NCBI GenBank assembly: GCA_028714875.1
Contig: JAQTLN010000013.1
Coordinates: forward strand, 52,380 to 116,379
From: Gallionellaceae bacterium
GTDB taxonomy: Bacteria; Pseudomonadota; Gammaproteobacteria; Burkholderiales; Thiobacillaceae
Direction of reading: 5' to 3'
DNA length: 64,000 nt
The notes under the pieces were generated by a model. That model ran no database searches, was not told the origin of the DNA, and saw only the letters and a program-made list of their open reading frames with translations. This document shows positions 36,641-44,188 of the stretch, in pieces. The translations under genes and the position numbers were made by a program. The first letter of the stretch is position 1; each line of letters starts with the position of its first letter.

Positions 36641-36657
36641 ATACAACATGCTTGTAT
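36641..36657. promoter_or_regulatory. Inverted repeat upstream of modB
   Basis: ATACAA-catgc-TTGTAT lies 28 bases before the modB start, in an 84-base gap. It could be an operator; it does not match the ModE consensus that I know. Confidence 0.25.
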
Positions 36658-36684
36658 TCCACGTCGCCACCAACCTGCTTCAGT

Positions 36685-37356
36685 ATGTCTCCTTCCGATC
36701 TGGGCGCCATCTGGCTGACCCTTAAACTCGCCAGTGTCACCACCGCGCTGTTGCTGCTCATCGGCACCCCCATTGCCTGGTGGCTGGCGCGCACGCCTTC
36801 CTTCTGGAAAGGCCCGGTGGGAGCCGTGGTGGCGCTGCCCATCGTGTTGCCGCCGACGGTGATCGGTTTCTATCTCCTGGTGGTGATGGGACCCAACGGC
36901 CCGGTCGGACATTTCACCCAGTCGCTCGGCCTGGGCGTGCTGCCCTTTACCTTTGCCGGGCTGGTGGTGGCCTCGGTTTTTTACTCGCTCCCCTTCGTGG
37001 TGCAGCCGTTGCAGAACGCTTTCGAGGCGATCGGTGAGCGTCCGCTGGAAGTGGCGGCCACGTTGCGCGCCTCGCCGCTGGATACCTTTTTCAGCGTGGT
37101 GCTGCCGCTCGCGCGCCCCGGTTACCTCACCGCCACGGTGTTGGGATTTGCCCACACCGTCGGAGAGTTCGGCGTGGTGTTGATGATCGGCGGCAATATT
37201 CCCGACGAGACGCGGGTGGTTTCGGTGCAGATCTACGACCACGTCGAGGCGATGGAATATGCCCAGGCGCACTGGCTGGCGGCCGGCATGGTGGCGTTTT
37301 CCTTCCTGGTGTTGCTGGCGCTGTATACCCTCAACCCGAGCGGGAGACGGCGATGA
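36685..37356 (+). CDS. modB: Molybdate ABC transporter permease ModB
   Basis: 223 aa inner-membrane permease with about five helices and the cytoplasmic EAA loop [24 protein letters not shown] that contacts the ATPase. The ATG at 36685 opens [16 protein letters not shown]. It would supply molybdate for the NarG cofactor. No modA binding-protein gene lies beside it, so that must be elsewhere. Its stop overlaps modC. Confidence 0.92.
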   Translation: MSPSDLGAIWLTLKLASVTTALLLLIGTPIAWWLARTPSFWKGPVGAVVALPIVLPPTVIGFYLLVVMGPNGPVGHFTQSLGLGVLPFTFAGLVVASVFYSLPFVVQPLQNAFEAIGERPLEVAATLRASPLDTFFSVVLPLARPGYLTATVLGFAHTVGEFGVVLMIGGNIPDETRVVSVQIYDHVEAMEYAQAHWLAAGMVAFSFLVLLALYTLNPSGRRR

Positions 37357-38456
37357 ACACGATTCATGTCCGCTTCAAGCTGGCTTACCCCGGTTTTTCC
37401 CTGGATGTGGATCTGGATATTCCCGGCATCGGCGTCACCGTTCTGTTCGGCCATTCCGGCTCCGGCAAAACCACGTTGTTGCGCTGCGTGGCCGGGTTGC
37501 AGCCGGTCGCCGAGGGCGAATTGGTGGTGAACGGCGAGGTCTGGCAGGACGCCACGACCACCTTGCCCACGCATCGACGTCCCATCGGTTATGTGTTTCA
37601 GGAAGCCAGCCTGTTCGCCCATCTCGATATCCGCCGCAATCTCGAATATGGCCTCAGGCGGGTGCCGGAGGCGCGGCGTCGGGTGGGCCTGAAGCAGGCG
37701 ATCGACTTGCTCGGCATCGGTCATCTGCTCGATCGCATGCCCGATCGTTTGTCGGGCGGCGAGCGCCAGCGCGTGGGGATAGCCCGCGCGCTGGCGGTGA
37801 GCCCGGAAATCCTGCTGATGGATGAACCTCTGGCGGCGCTCGATCTGGCGCGCAAGCAGGAAATCCTGCCTTATCTGGAGCGTCTGCACGACGACCTGGA
37901 AATTCCGGTGCTCTATGTCAGCCATTCGCCCGACGAGGTCGCGCGCCTAGCCGACCATCTGGTGGTGATGGAGCAGGGCAGGGTGGTGGCCAGCGGCGGC
38001 CTTACCGAGACACTGGCGCGCCTGGATTTGCCCATACGCCTGGGCGAGGATGCCGGTGTGGTGCTCGATGGTGAGGTCGTGGAAATCGACGCCAACTGGC
38101 ATCTGGCGCGTGTTCGGGTCGGTAGCGGACAGGCGGACAGTCATCCGGGTGGACCCGTCAGCCTGTGGGTACGCGACAGCGGCCACCCGGTCGGCCACCG
38201 TGCCCGCGTTCGCATCCTGGCGCGCGATGTCAGCCTGGCGCTGGACCGGCATGACGATTCCAGCATTCTTAATACTTTGTCCGCTACCGTGGTGGAAGTG
38301 GCAGACGATACCCATCCGGCACTTTCCCTGGTGCGGCTGGATGTCGGCGGCGCGCCGCTGGTGGCACGCCTCACCCGGCGTTCCGTCTGTGGGCTTGATC
38401 TGTTGCCGGGCAAACTGATCTGGGTGCAGATCAAGGCGGTCGCGCTGATCGGCTGA
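37353..38456 (+). CDS. modC: Molybdate ABC transporter ATPase ModC
   Basis: 367 aa. Walker [10 protein letters not shown] near residue 34, Q-loop [12 protein letters not shown], signature [16 protein letters not shown], Walker [13 protein letters not shown] and switch His in YVSHSPDEV. The C-terminal Mop/TOBE region (about 290-365, [13 protein letters not shown] and [16 protein letters not shown]) senses oxyanion. It overlaps modB by ATGA. Confidence 0.94.
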   Translation: MNTIHVRFKLAYPGFSLDVDLDIPGIGVTVLFGHSGSGKTTLLRCVAGLQPVAEGELVVNGEVWQDATTTLPTHRRPIGYVFQEASLFAHLDIRRNLEYGLRRVPEARRRVGLKQAIDLLGIGHLLDRMPDRLSGGERQRVGIARALAVSPEILLMDEPLAALDLARKQEILPYLERLHDDLEIPVLYVSHSPDEVARLADHLVVMEQGRVVASGGLTETLARLDLPIRLGEDAGVVLDGEVVEIDANWHLARVRVGSGQADSHPGGPVSLWVRDSGHPVGHRARVRILARDVSLALDRHDDSSILNTLSATVVEVADDTHPALSLVRLDVGGAPLVARLTRRSVCGLDLLPGKLIWVQIKAVALIG

Positions 38457-38587
38457 ATGCTGCTCGGGGAAATTGTGCGGTTGCAGCATTCGCGGTACGC
38501 TTACGGCCATTCGTACCATTTCAGTGCACGCCACGTTGTGCCATTCCCAGCAATTTCACCAGGACCAACCTCTCCACAGGATTCATC

Positions 38588-39448
38588 ATGAGCGACATCG
38601 AGTTCGAGCAAGGCGTCAACGAGACCACCGAGGCTATCGTTCAGGCTTCCACTCGCATCACCCCCGAAAGCACAGCGGAAGTCCGTCAGATCGTGCTGCG
38701 CGTCAACGAACCGGCTTTCTATTTTTTGGAGGGCCAAAGTATCGGCGTGCTGGTACCGGGGCCGCATCCCTTCGGCAACAAGAGTCATCACCGCTACTAC
38801 ACCATCGCCAATGCCAAGGGCGACGACAGCGGCGTCGAACTGGAGTTGTTGGTGCGACGTTGTTTCTACATCGACGAAGTCTCCGGCGAGGAGTATCCCG
38901 GCATTGCGTCGCAACTTCTGTGCAATGCGCGCGTGGGCGACAGGATCACCCTGACCGGTCCGTATCGCAGCCCATTCCGCATTCCCGCCGACAAGAACAG
39001 CAATCTGCTGATGCTCGGCACCGGCACCGGCATCGCGCCGTTCCGCGCCTTCCTGCGCCGCGTCTACGAAGAGCGGAACGACTGGGGCGGCAAGGTCCGC
39101 CTCTATTTCGGCGCTCGCACCGGGACCGATCTGCTCTACATGAATGATCTCAACAACGATCTGGCCAACTACTACGATCAGAAAACCTTTCAGGCCATCC
39201 AGTCGTTGAGCAAAGGCGTGCTCAGCGACGCCGCCGATGCCTTGCGCGACGGCGTGGAAGCCCATGCCGAGGAAGTCTGGGATCTGGTGTGTTCGCCCAA
39301 CACCCATGTCTATCTGGCCGGTATGAAGAAAGCCGCCGACCAGTTCAATACCGGCATGGCCAAACTGGCTGGTTCTGATGAACAGTGGCAGGTGATCAAG
39401 CAGGGCTTGGTTGACGATCGTCGCTGGTCCGAGTTGACCTACATCTGA
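38588..39448 (+). CDS. Ferredoxin-NADP+ reductase-type flavoprotein
   Basis: 286 aa. The FAD-binding domain has RYYTIANAKG, and the nucleotide-binding domain has LLMLGTGTGIAPFRAFLRR and YLAGMKKAADQF, as in plant-type ferredoxin-NADP reductases. It would exchange electrons between NAD(P)H and ferredoxin-like carriers. Monocistronic start after a 131-base gap, closely followed by yceH. Confidence 0.88.
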   Translation: MSDIEFEQGVNETTEAIVQASTRITPESTAEVRQIVLRVNEPAFYFLEGQSIGVLVPGPHPFGNKSHHRYYTIANAKGDDSGVELELLVRRCFYIDEVSGEEYPGIASQLLCNARVGDRITLTGPYRSPFRIPADKNSNLLMLGTGTGIAPFRAFLRRVYEERNDWGGKVRLYFGARTGTDLLYMNDLNNDLANYYDQKTFQAIQSLSKGVLSDAADALRDGVEAHAEEVWDLVCSPNTHVYLAGMKKAADQFNTGMAKLAGSDEQWQVIKQGLVDDRRWSELTYI

Positions 39449-39450
39449 TC

Positions 39451-40068
39451 ATGCCACTGCCAGCGCTGACACCCAACGAAGCCCGTGTTCTCGGGGTGCT
39501 GATCGAGAAATCGAAAACCACACCAGACGCCTACCCGCTGACGGTGAACAGCCTCACCGCCGGCTGCAACCAGAAGACCTCGCGCGACCCGGTGATGAAT
39601 CTCTCGGAGGCCGAGGTGCGGGCGACGCTGGAAGAACTGCGTGGCCGTACTCTGATCATGGAAAGCTATGGCGCTTCCGGGCGGGTGCTGCGTTATGCCC
39701 ATAACTTCGGCAAGGTCTACGGCCTGCCCGGCGCCGCTGTCGATCTGCTCGCCGTGCTCATCCTGCGCGGGCCGCAGACCGCGAGCGAATTGCGCGCCAA
39801 CTGCGAGCGTTTGCACCACTTCGCCGATGCCTCGGCGGTGGAGGGTTACCTGGATGAACTGGCAAGCCGGGAGTCCGGCGCCCTGACCTTGAAACTGCCA
39901 CGCCAGCCTGGCGCGCGGGAACAGCGCTGGGCCCATCTCGTCTGTGGTGAACCGGTCGTGATGCCTGTCGCGGCGCCGCTTGCCACATCCGATCAGGAAG
40001 AACGGGTCGCCCGTCTGGAACAGGAAGTCGCGGAACTGCGCGCGCTGCTGGAATCGTTGACTTCTTAG
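39451..40068 (+). CDS. yceH: YceH family (DUF480) protein
   Basis: 205 aa. Two winged-helix domains with the family start LTPNEARVLGVLIEKSKTTPDAYPLTVNSLTAGCNQKTSRDPVM, and a C-terminal coiled coil (EERVARLEQEVAELRALLESL). Function unproven; the helix-turn-helix fold suggests nucleic-acid binding. It begins 2 bases after the reductase stop. Confidence 0.92.
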   Translation: MPLPALTPNEARVLGVLIEKSKTTPDAYPLTVNSLTAGCNQKTSRDPVMNLSEAEVRATLEELRGRTLIMESYGASGRVLRYAHNFGKVYGLPGAAVDLLAVLILRGPQTASELRANCERLHHFADASAVEGYLDELASRESGALTLKLPRQPGAREQRWAHLVCGEPVVMPVAAPLATSDQEERVARLEQEVAELRALLESLTS

Positions 40069-40130
40069 GCCCGGTAGATGGGTTGAGCGATAGCGAACCC
40101 ATCAATCTCACTCAAGCCATCTTACGACTG

Positions 40131-41024
40131 CTACCCGCGCAGATTGCGCAGATGGTCGTGATAGCGGGCGCGATAGAGCAGGCGACGGTGTTCCGGGTGA
40201 TCGCTGAAACCGGAGCGGGTGTGCAGAACGTTGTTGCAGATCACGCCCATGCCGGGTTGCAGGCCGAGGCTGAAAGCACCCGCTGGTTTGCTGGCTAGGA
40301 GTGCGTCGAGCGCCCGCACGGCGGCCAGCGTGGCGGCATCTTGTTTCCAGGCGATACTCTTGGTGCGGGCGGTATAGCGCAGATGCAATAACCCGCTATC
40401 GACCAGGAAAGACGGGCCGGCTTCGTCGGGGCGCGCCACGCCTAGTTCGTCGGTACGCGCCGGAATGGTCATCGCGTCGTCGGCCATGAGGGCGCGGATG
40501 TGCGCCGGGTCGGCATCGCGCAGGGCGATATAGGCAAGTTCGTGGTCGTACAGGTCGTTGATGCCCCCTTCGTCGGCGGCACGCACGCAGTGCAGCGCCA
40601 TCGCCCAGATGCGCCGCACGGGTGGGTTGTAGTAGCCGTCGGTATGCCAGCGGATCGGCTTGTGGGTGTAGGGGATGAATTCGCCGCGCTTCTGGCCGTC
40701 TTCGTCGTGCGGAGTGAGGCTGGAAATGCCGTCTTCGTCCGCCAGCCAGTTGGCGTCCAGATGGGTCAGGCCGAATTGCGCGGCGAGCAAGGCCAAGGCT
40801 TCCTTGTCCTCGGATTCGCCCAGATCGGTGGCATAGATCGCCATGTTGGCCTTGGCGATCAGCCGCCAGATGGCCTGGTATTCGTCATCGCTCAGGTTGG
40901 CGGGGTCGCGCACCTTGACGATGAGGTCTTCGCCACGCGTCGGATAATCCGCCAGCTTGGCGGCGCGCCAGGCCTGGTAGCCGGCCTCGTTGTCGGGGTG
41001 AAAGGGGGAGTCGGCGGGGATCAT
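40131..41024 (-). CDS. TauD/TfdA-family Fe(II)/2-oxoglutarate dioxygenase
   Basis: 297 aa. The iron-binding HxD is His/Asp in PIRWHTDGYYN and the distal His is in NNVLHTRSGF, with Arg in HRRLLYRARYHD for 2-oxoglutarate. TauD releases sulfite from taurine, but this group is divergent and the substrate is unknown. It ends the minus-strand cluster divergent from dsr. No strong ribosome site is seen before the start. Confidence 0.85.
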   Translation of the reverse strand: MIPADSPFHPDNEAGYQAWRAAKLADYPTRGEDLIVKVRDPANLSDDEYQAIWRLIAKANMAIYATDLGESEDKEALALLAAQFGLTHLDANWLADEDGISSLTPHDEDGQKRGEFIPYTHKPIRWHTDGYYNPPVRRIWAMALHCVRAADEGGINDLYDHELAYIALRDADPAHIRALMADDAMTIPARTDELGVARPDEAGPSFLVDSGLLHLRYTARTKSIAWKQDAATLAAVRALDALLASKPAGAFSLGLQPGMGVICNNVLHTRSGFSDHPEHRRLLYRARYHDHLRNLRG

Positions 41025-41093
41025 GGCGCGAGGAAGGGTAAGTGTGATGGGGCGCGCAGCTTGCTGTGATTCGGCTGGTGCCGCCTTGATCTT

Positions 41094-41687
41094 TTACTTG
41101 CCGTCGTCTTCGCTGGGCGGCGGGTAGAAGCCGTCCATGTTTTTCTTCACCATGCCCAGCATCTCGGGCATTTCGATATCCATGATCTGGTCCTGGATCC
41201 AGGTCTGGTCGGTTTGCTCCATGACCTCGCGGATTTGCAGCGAGAGGAAGCGCAACGCGGGGAAGCCGGGTTTGTCATCCGGGAAGTCGAAAGACGAGTA
41301 GTCGCCCATGCGCCGGTTGGTCAGCTCGATAAAACCAGCCTGATAGTCGTAGTCCGGGTCTTTCTCGCCGCCGGTGGCTTCGATGATGTTTTCTTCCATG
41401 ATCTCTGCCAGGCGCACGCCCACCGCGCTGACCACGTCCTGGCGCAGTTCGTCATCCATGCGGTTGAAGGCCAGGCGGTCGACGTAATGGACGAGAAAAC
41501 AGGCCATTTCGCCGATGATGCGGAAGCCGCGTTGCGGCGTGATGATGTCGAAATCGGCTTTGGACAGGTTGTCGATGGTGCGGTCGCACAGGCGCCAGAT
41601 GGTGGAGGCGAGGACGGTGGCGACCTCGGTTGGATCGCGCTGTTCGCCATCCTTCTTGAACCAGACGGTTTTGACTCTGAGTGCCAA
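41094..41687 (-). CDS. Conserved protein of unknown function
   Basis: 197 aa from the TTG at 41687 (with 'ggag' 7 bases upstream, next to the rhodanese stop), reading MALRVKTVWFKKDGEQRDPTE. Largely helical and acidic, with ends rich in Asp/Glu/Met (EMPEMLGMVKKNMDGFYPPPSEDDGK). No cofactor motif or membrane segment. An upstream in-frame start would overlap the rhodanese and is less likely. Unrecognised family; the context links it to sulfur metabolism only by position. Confidence 0.7.
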   Translation of the reverse strand: MALRVKTVWFKKDGEQRDPTEVATVLASTIWRLCDRTIDNLSKADFDIITPQRGFRIIGEMACFLVHYVDRLAFNRMDDELRQDVVSAVGVRLAEIMEENIIEATGGEKDPDYDYQAGFIELTNRRMGDYSSFDFPDDKPGFPALRFLSLQIREVMEQTDQTWIQDQIMDIEMPEMLGMVKKNMDGFYPPPSEDDGK

Positions 41688-41689
41688 GG

Positions 41690-42538
41690 TTATTCTCCGG
41701 TGGCGATGGGTCTGGCGGGATCGCGTATCCATTCGCTCCAGGAGCCGGGGTAGAGGCGCGACCCGGCCAGGCCGGCGACTTCCATCGCCAGCAGGTTGTG
41801 GCAGGCGGTGACGCCGGAGCCGCAGGAATGGATGACCTGCCAGGGCGCGCGGCCTTTCAGCAAGGACTGATAGTTTTCGCGCAACGCCTCGGGCGGCAGG
41901 AAAGTGCCGTCGATGTCGAGGTTCTCGTCGAACGGCCAGTTGATGGAGCCGGGTATGTGCCCGGCGACCGGGTCGAGCGGCTCGAATTCGCCGCTGAAGC
42001 GACGGTCTGGTCGCGCGTCGATGATCAGCGCGTCGCCAGTTCGCGAGGCGCGCAGCACCTCGTCGGCGTCGACGATCTGGCTGTGTTCCGGCAGGCAGGC
42101 GCAGTTGCCTTTACGAGTAACGGGCAATGCGGCCGTTAGTGGGCGCTTTTCCTTGCGCCACTTGGGTATGCCGCCGTCGAGCAGGGCGGCGCCGGGGTGG
42201 CCGAGCCAGCGCAGCATCCACCACAGGCGTACTGCCATGGCGCCATAACTGTCGTCGTACACGACGACCTGCTTGTTGACACCGACGCCCCAGGCGCAAA
42301 GCTTTTTCGCCAATTCCTGGACATCAGGTAGTGGGTGGCGGCCCCTGCTGTCGGTGATCGGCGCGGACATGTCTTCTTCGAGATGAACGTAGCGCGCGCC
42401 GGGAATGTGTTCTTTGAGATAGGCCTGACGACCGGCTTCCGGATCGGTCAGCGTGAAGCGGCAGTCGAAGACGATCCAGTCGGGATCATCCAGGTGAGCG
42501 GCCAGGTCTTCGGTTGTAACCAGGGTGTTGATGAACAT
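41690..42538 (-). CDS. Thiosulfate/3-mercaptopyruvate sulfurtransferase (tandem rhodanese)
   Basis: 282 aa with two rhodanese domains (1-130 inactive, 160-280 active). The active-site loop is HSCGSGVTACHN, with catalytic Cys in CGSGVT, the 3-mercaptopyruvate/thiosulfate transferase type. It transfers sulfane sulfur to thiols or cyanide in the cytoplasm and may feed TusA/DsrE. It lies in the minus-strand cluster beside a DsrC homologue. Confidence 0.94.
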   Translation of the reverse strand: MFINTLVTTEDLAAHLDDPDWIVFDCRFTLTDPEAGRQAYLKEHIPGARYVHLEEDMSAPITDSRGRHPLPDVQELAKKLCAWGVGVNKQVVVYDDSYGAMAVRLWWMLRWLGHPGAALLDGGIPKWRKEKRPLTAALPVTRKGNCACLPEHSQIVDADEVLRASRTGDALIIDARPDRRFSGEFEPLDPVAGHIPGSINWPFDENLDIDGTFLPPEALRENYQSLLKGRAPWQVIHSCGSGVTACHNLLAMEVAGLAGSRLYPGSWSEWIRDPARPIATGE

Positions 42539-42632
42539 GGAAGCGTGATGCGTGAGGGGGGGTAGGCGAAAGGCGGGAAGGGTGGGGCGGCAAGGCTTCG
42601 CGCCTTACGCCTCACACCTTGTGCCTCACGGA

Positions 42633-42965
42633 TTAGTAACCGCCCTTGCCGAAGGGCTTGGTCAGTCCGGCCACTTTGGCGGACTGGCGGTTGGGTTGCA
42701 GGGGGAACAGTTCATACAGTACTTTTTTCCAGTCGACACTGTCGTCCTCGTCGTTGAGGTCGGCGACCATGTTGCGGAAATTGGGGGTCTGACCGTCTTC
42801 CTGGTATTTGCGACGCATGAAATTGATGACCTGCCAGTGCGCGTCGGTCAGGGTGATATTTTCAGCTTCGGCGATCACCGGAACGATTTCTTCGCTGAAG
42901 TTGGCTTCCAGCAGGAAACCATCGTCATCCACTTCGAGTTCTTCGCCGTTCAGTACATAGCCCAC
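42633..42965 (-). CDS. Cysteine-free DsrC/TusE homologue (RspA-like)
   Basis: 110 aa with the full DsrC pattern: LNGEELEVDDDGFLLEANFSEEI, LTDAHWQVINFMRRKYQEDGQTPNFRNM and LYELFPLQPNRQSAKVAGLTKPF. It ends FGKGGY where DsrC has PTGC[IV], and the upstream cysteine position is Ala/Ser. There is no cysteine in the protein, so no persulfide chemistry is possible. Such homologues are thought to be regulatory or scaffold proteins. It sits between the rhodanese and the Cas6-like gene. Confidence 0.9.
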   Translation of the reverse strand: MGYVLNGEELEVDDDGFLLEANFSEEIVPVIAEAENITLTDAHWQVINFMRRKYQEDGQTPNFRNMVADLNDEDDSVDWKKVLYELFPLQPNRQSAKVAGLTKPFGKGGY

Positions 42966-43010
42966 AGTTTTCTCCTATTTCACGAGTTAAAAAATATGGC
43001 CGTCCGGTGT

Positions 43011-43664
43011 TCAGACGGTCGAAACTTCTTTGATCGATTTGTGCGGTATGAAGATGCCGCAGCCCCAGGCGCGATGCAGTCCCAGGCCCGATTCCTGCAC
43101 GGCCAGTGAATGCACCATGCTGAGGTCATGCAGCATCAATGTGTGGCCGCTGATCTCACCTTCGGGTGTCAGCATTTTACGTTGCAAGCCCGGTATCAGT
43201 CCGCATTGGATTCCCAGTTCATCAAGTTTTCGTCGCACCTCAACCAGAATCATGGCTTCATCGGCATCACCGAGGGTCACGAAGTGGGAATACAGCGTGC
43301 CAAATGGCGTCAGGTTTTTCTCTTTCAAGGGGCCGATAACAAGATTCCCCGCGCCTGGGTTGATGCTCTGGCCGACCAGCGCATGCGCCGCCTCCAGGCG
43401 TTCTACCGGAAGGCGCAATACCAGTTTTACCCTCCTATTGATCACCAGATTGGCATTGCGCCCACTCGGGGCGCCATGGACCGGATGTATGCCAGCCACA
43501 GGCGTATCGGCTAGCCAGGGAAGATGGCGCAACACTTCAGCGTAGAGCGCGGGGCCGTGGTCAGCCGGGATTTCCCCCCCTGATAAGTCGTAGTAAAGGT
43601 CCAGCACTTTGGGTGTGAACTTCATGTCTTTCACGGCGTCCCATTCCGGGTTGTACATGCGCAT
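43011..43664 (-). CDS. Cas6/Cmx6-like RAMP protein, orphan
   Basis: 217 aa. The C-terminus has GLGLHRAWGCG (193-203), an exact fit to the Cas6 glycine loop GhGxxxxxGhG, followed by IFIPHKSI. The middle (LVLRLPVERL..., TLYSHFVTL) has the two-domain ferredoxin-like layout of Cas6/Cmx6. Cas6 cuts CRISPR repeat RNA, but no repeat array, cas1/2 or effector gene is in the window. Candidate catalytic histidines are in HPVHGAP near residue 60. It starts 3 bases after the small upstream gene. Role unknown; RNA binding or processing is the first guess. Confidence 0.75.
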   Translation of the reverse strand: MRMYNPEWDAVKDMKFTPKVLDLYYDLSGGEIPADHGPALYAEVLRHLPWLADTPVAGIHPVHGAPSGRNANLVINRRVKLVLRLPVERLEAAHALVGQSINPGAGNLVIGPLKEKNLTPFGTLYSHFVTLGDADEAMILVEVRRKLDELGIQCGLIPGLQRKMLTPEGEISGHTLMLHDLSMVHSLAVQESGLGLHRAWGCGIFIPHKSIKEVSTV

Positions 43665-43667
43665 GGA

Positions 43668-43910
43668 TCAGTCCTCGGCGGTCGGGGGAGTGGAGTCGGC
43701 GGCCAGTGGCGTGGCCCACTTCAACATTTCTTCCGCCCAGTATTTAGCGGTTGTGGGGTCGACGTCGAAAATGGTGAAACGGGCGCCGCGTTCCCGAATC
43801 CGCAGGCGTAGCATCGGCGTGCCGCCTGCTTCATAGCACGCCTCCTGCAACTCGATTTCCTGGTTGCCGAAGGGGTTGCGAAACTTGGTGAGGGATGTGA
43901 TTTGGTCCAT
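43668..43910 (-). CDS. Small unknown protein upstream of the Cas6-like gene
   Basis: 80 aa, MDQITSLTKFRNPFGNQEIELQEACYEAGGTPMLRLRIRERGARF. It has a probable small beta-rich core and a disordered acidic C-terminus. No family recognised with certainty. First gene of the minus-strand cluster, sharing the intergenic region with dsrA. A candidate -10 (TATACT, plus-strand 43919-43924) lies only 8 bases before its ATG, with TTGTCA 19 bases further, so a very short leader is possible. Confidence 0.72.
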   Translation of the reverse strand: MDQITSLTKFRNPFGNQEIELQEACYEAGGTPMLRLRIRERGARFTIFDVDPTTAKYWAEEMLKWATPLAADSTPPTAED

Positions 43911-43989
43911 GGGGTGTTAGTATATTCCAATACATTAATTATCTGACAAGGATTGTCGGGTATTAACGTATCAGATGGGTCGGGGCTTA

Positions 43990-44029
43990 GTAGTACTCAA
44001 CCTACCCGATCGGGTAGGTTGAGTACTAC
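43990..44029. promoter_or_regulatory. Perfect 40-bp palindrome between dsrA and the divergent cluster
   Basis: Arms of 20 bases, gtagtactcaacctacccga and its exact complement, meet without a spacer at 44009/44010. It lies 160 bases before dsrA and 80 bases before the divergent gene. Two further inverted pairs are nearby: atctga/tcagat (43941-43946 with 43971-43976) and gacaa/ttgtc (43945-43957). It could be a regulator-binding site, a transcribed hairpin for the Cas6-like protein, or a repeat. Confidence 0.8.
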
Positions 44030-44065
44030 CCGACTGAAAGACCGGGTTACCCCCTCGGAATGATG

Positions 44066-44092
44066 GTGGACTGGATTAGCACTCCCTAATAT
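44066..44092 (+). promoter_or_regulatory. Candidate dsrA promoter
   Basis: A -10-like TAATAT at 44087-44092 has no good -35 at normal distance, consistent with an activator-dependent promoter. attag/ctaat arms (44075-44079 and 44086-44090) overlap it. Transcription from here gives a leader of about 90 bases with 'aaggag' before dsrA. Confidence 0.3.
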
Positions 44093-44188
44093 GTATTCAC
44101 TCGTCCCGTACGAGCGGACTGCCAACGGGCAAGTGCGGTAAGTTTGTGACGACATGGTGTTGTTCAAGACTTCAAGGAGAAAAGACAG

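Noticed and set aside
41688-41732. Upstream extension of the unknown 197-aa protein (start at 41732)
   Set aside because: It would overlap the end of the rhodanese gene, gives an atypical Arg/His-rich lead, and the TTG at 41687 has a ribosome site at suitable spacing.
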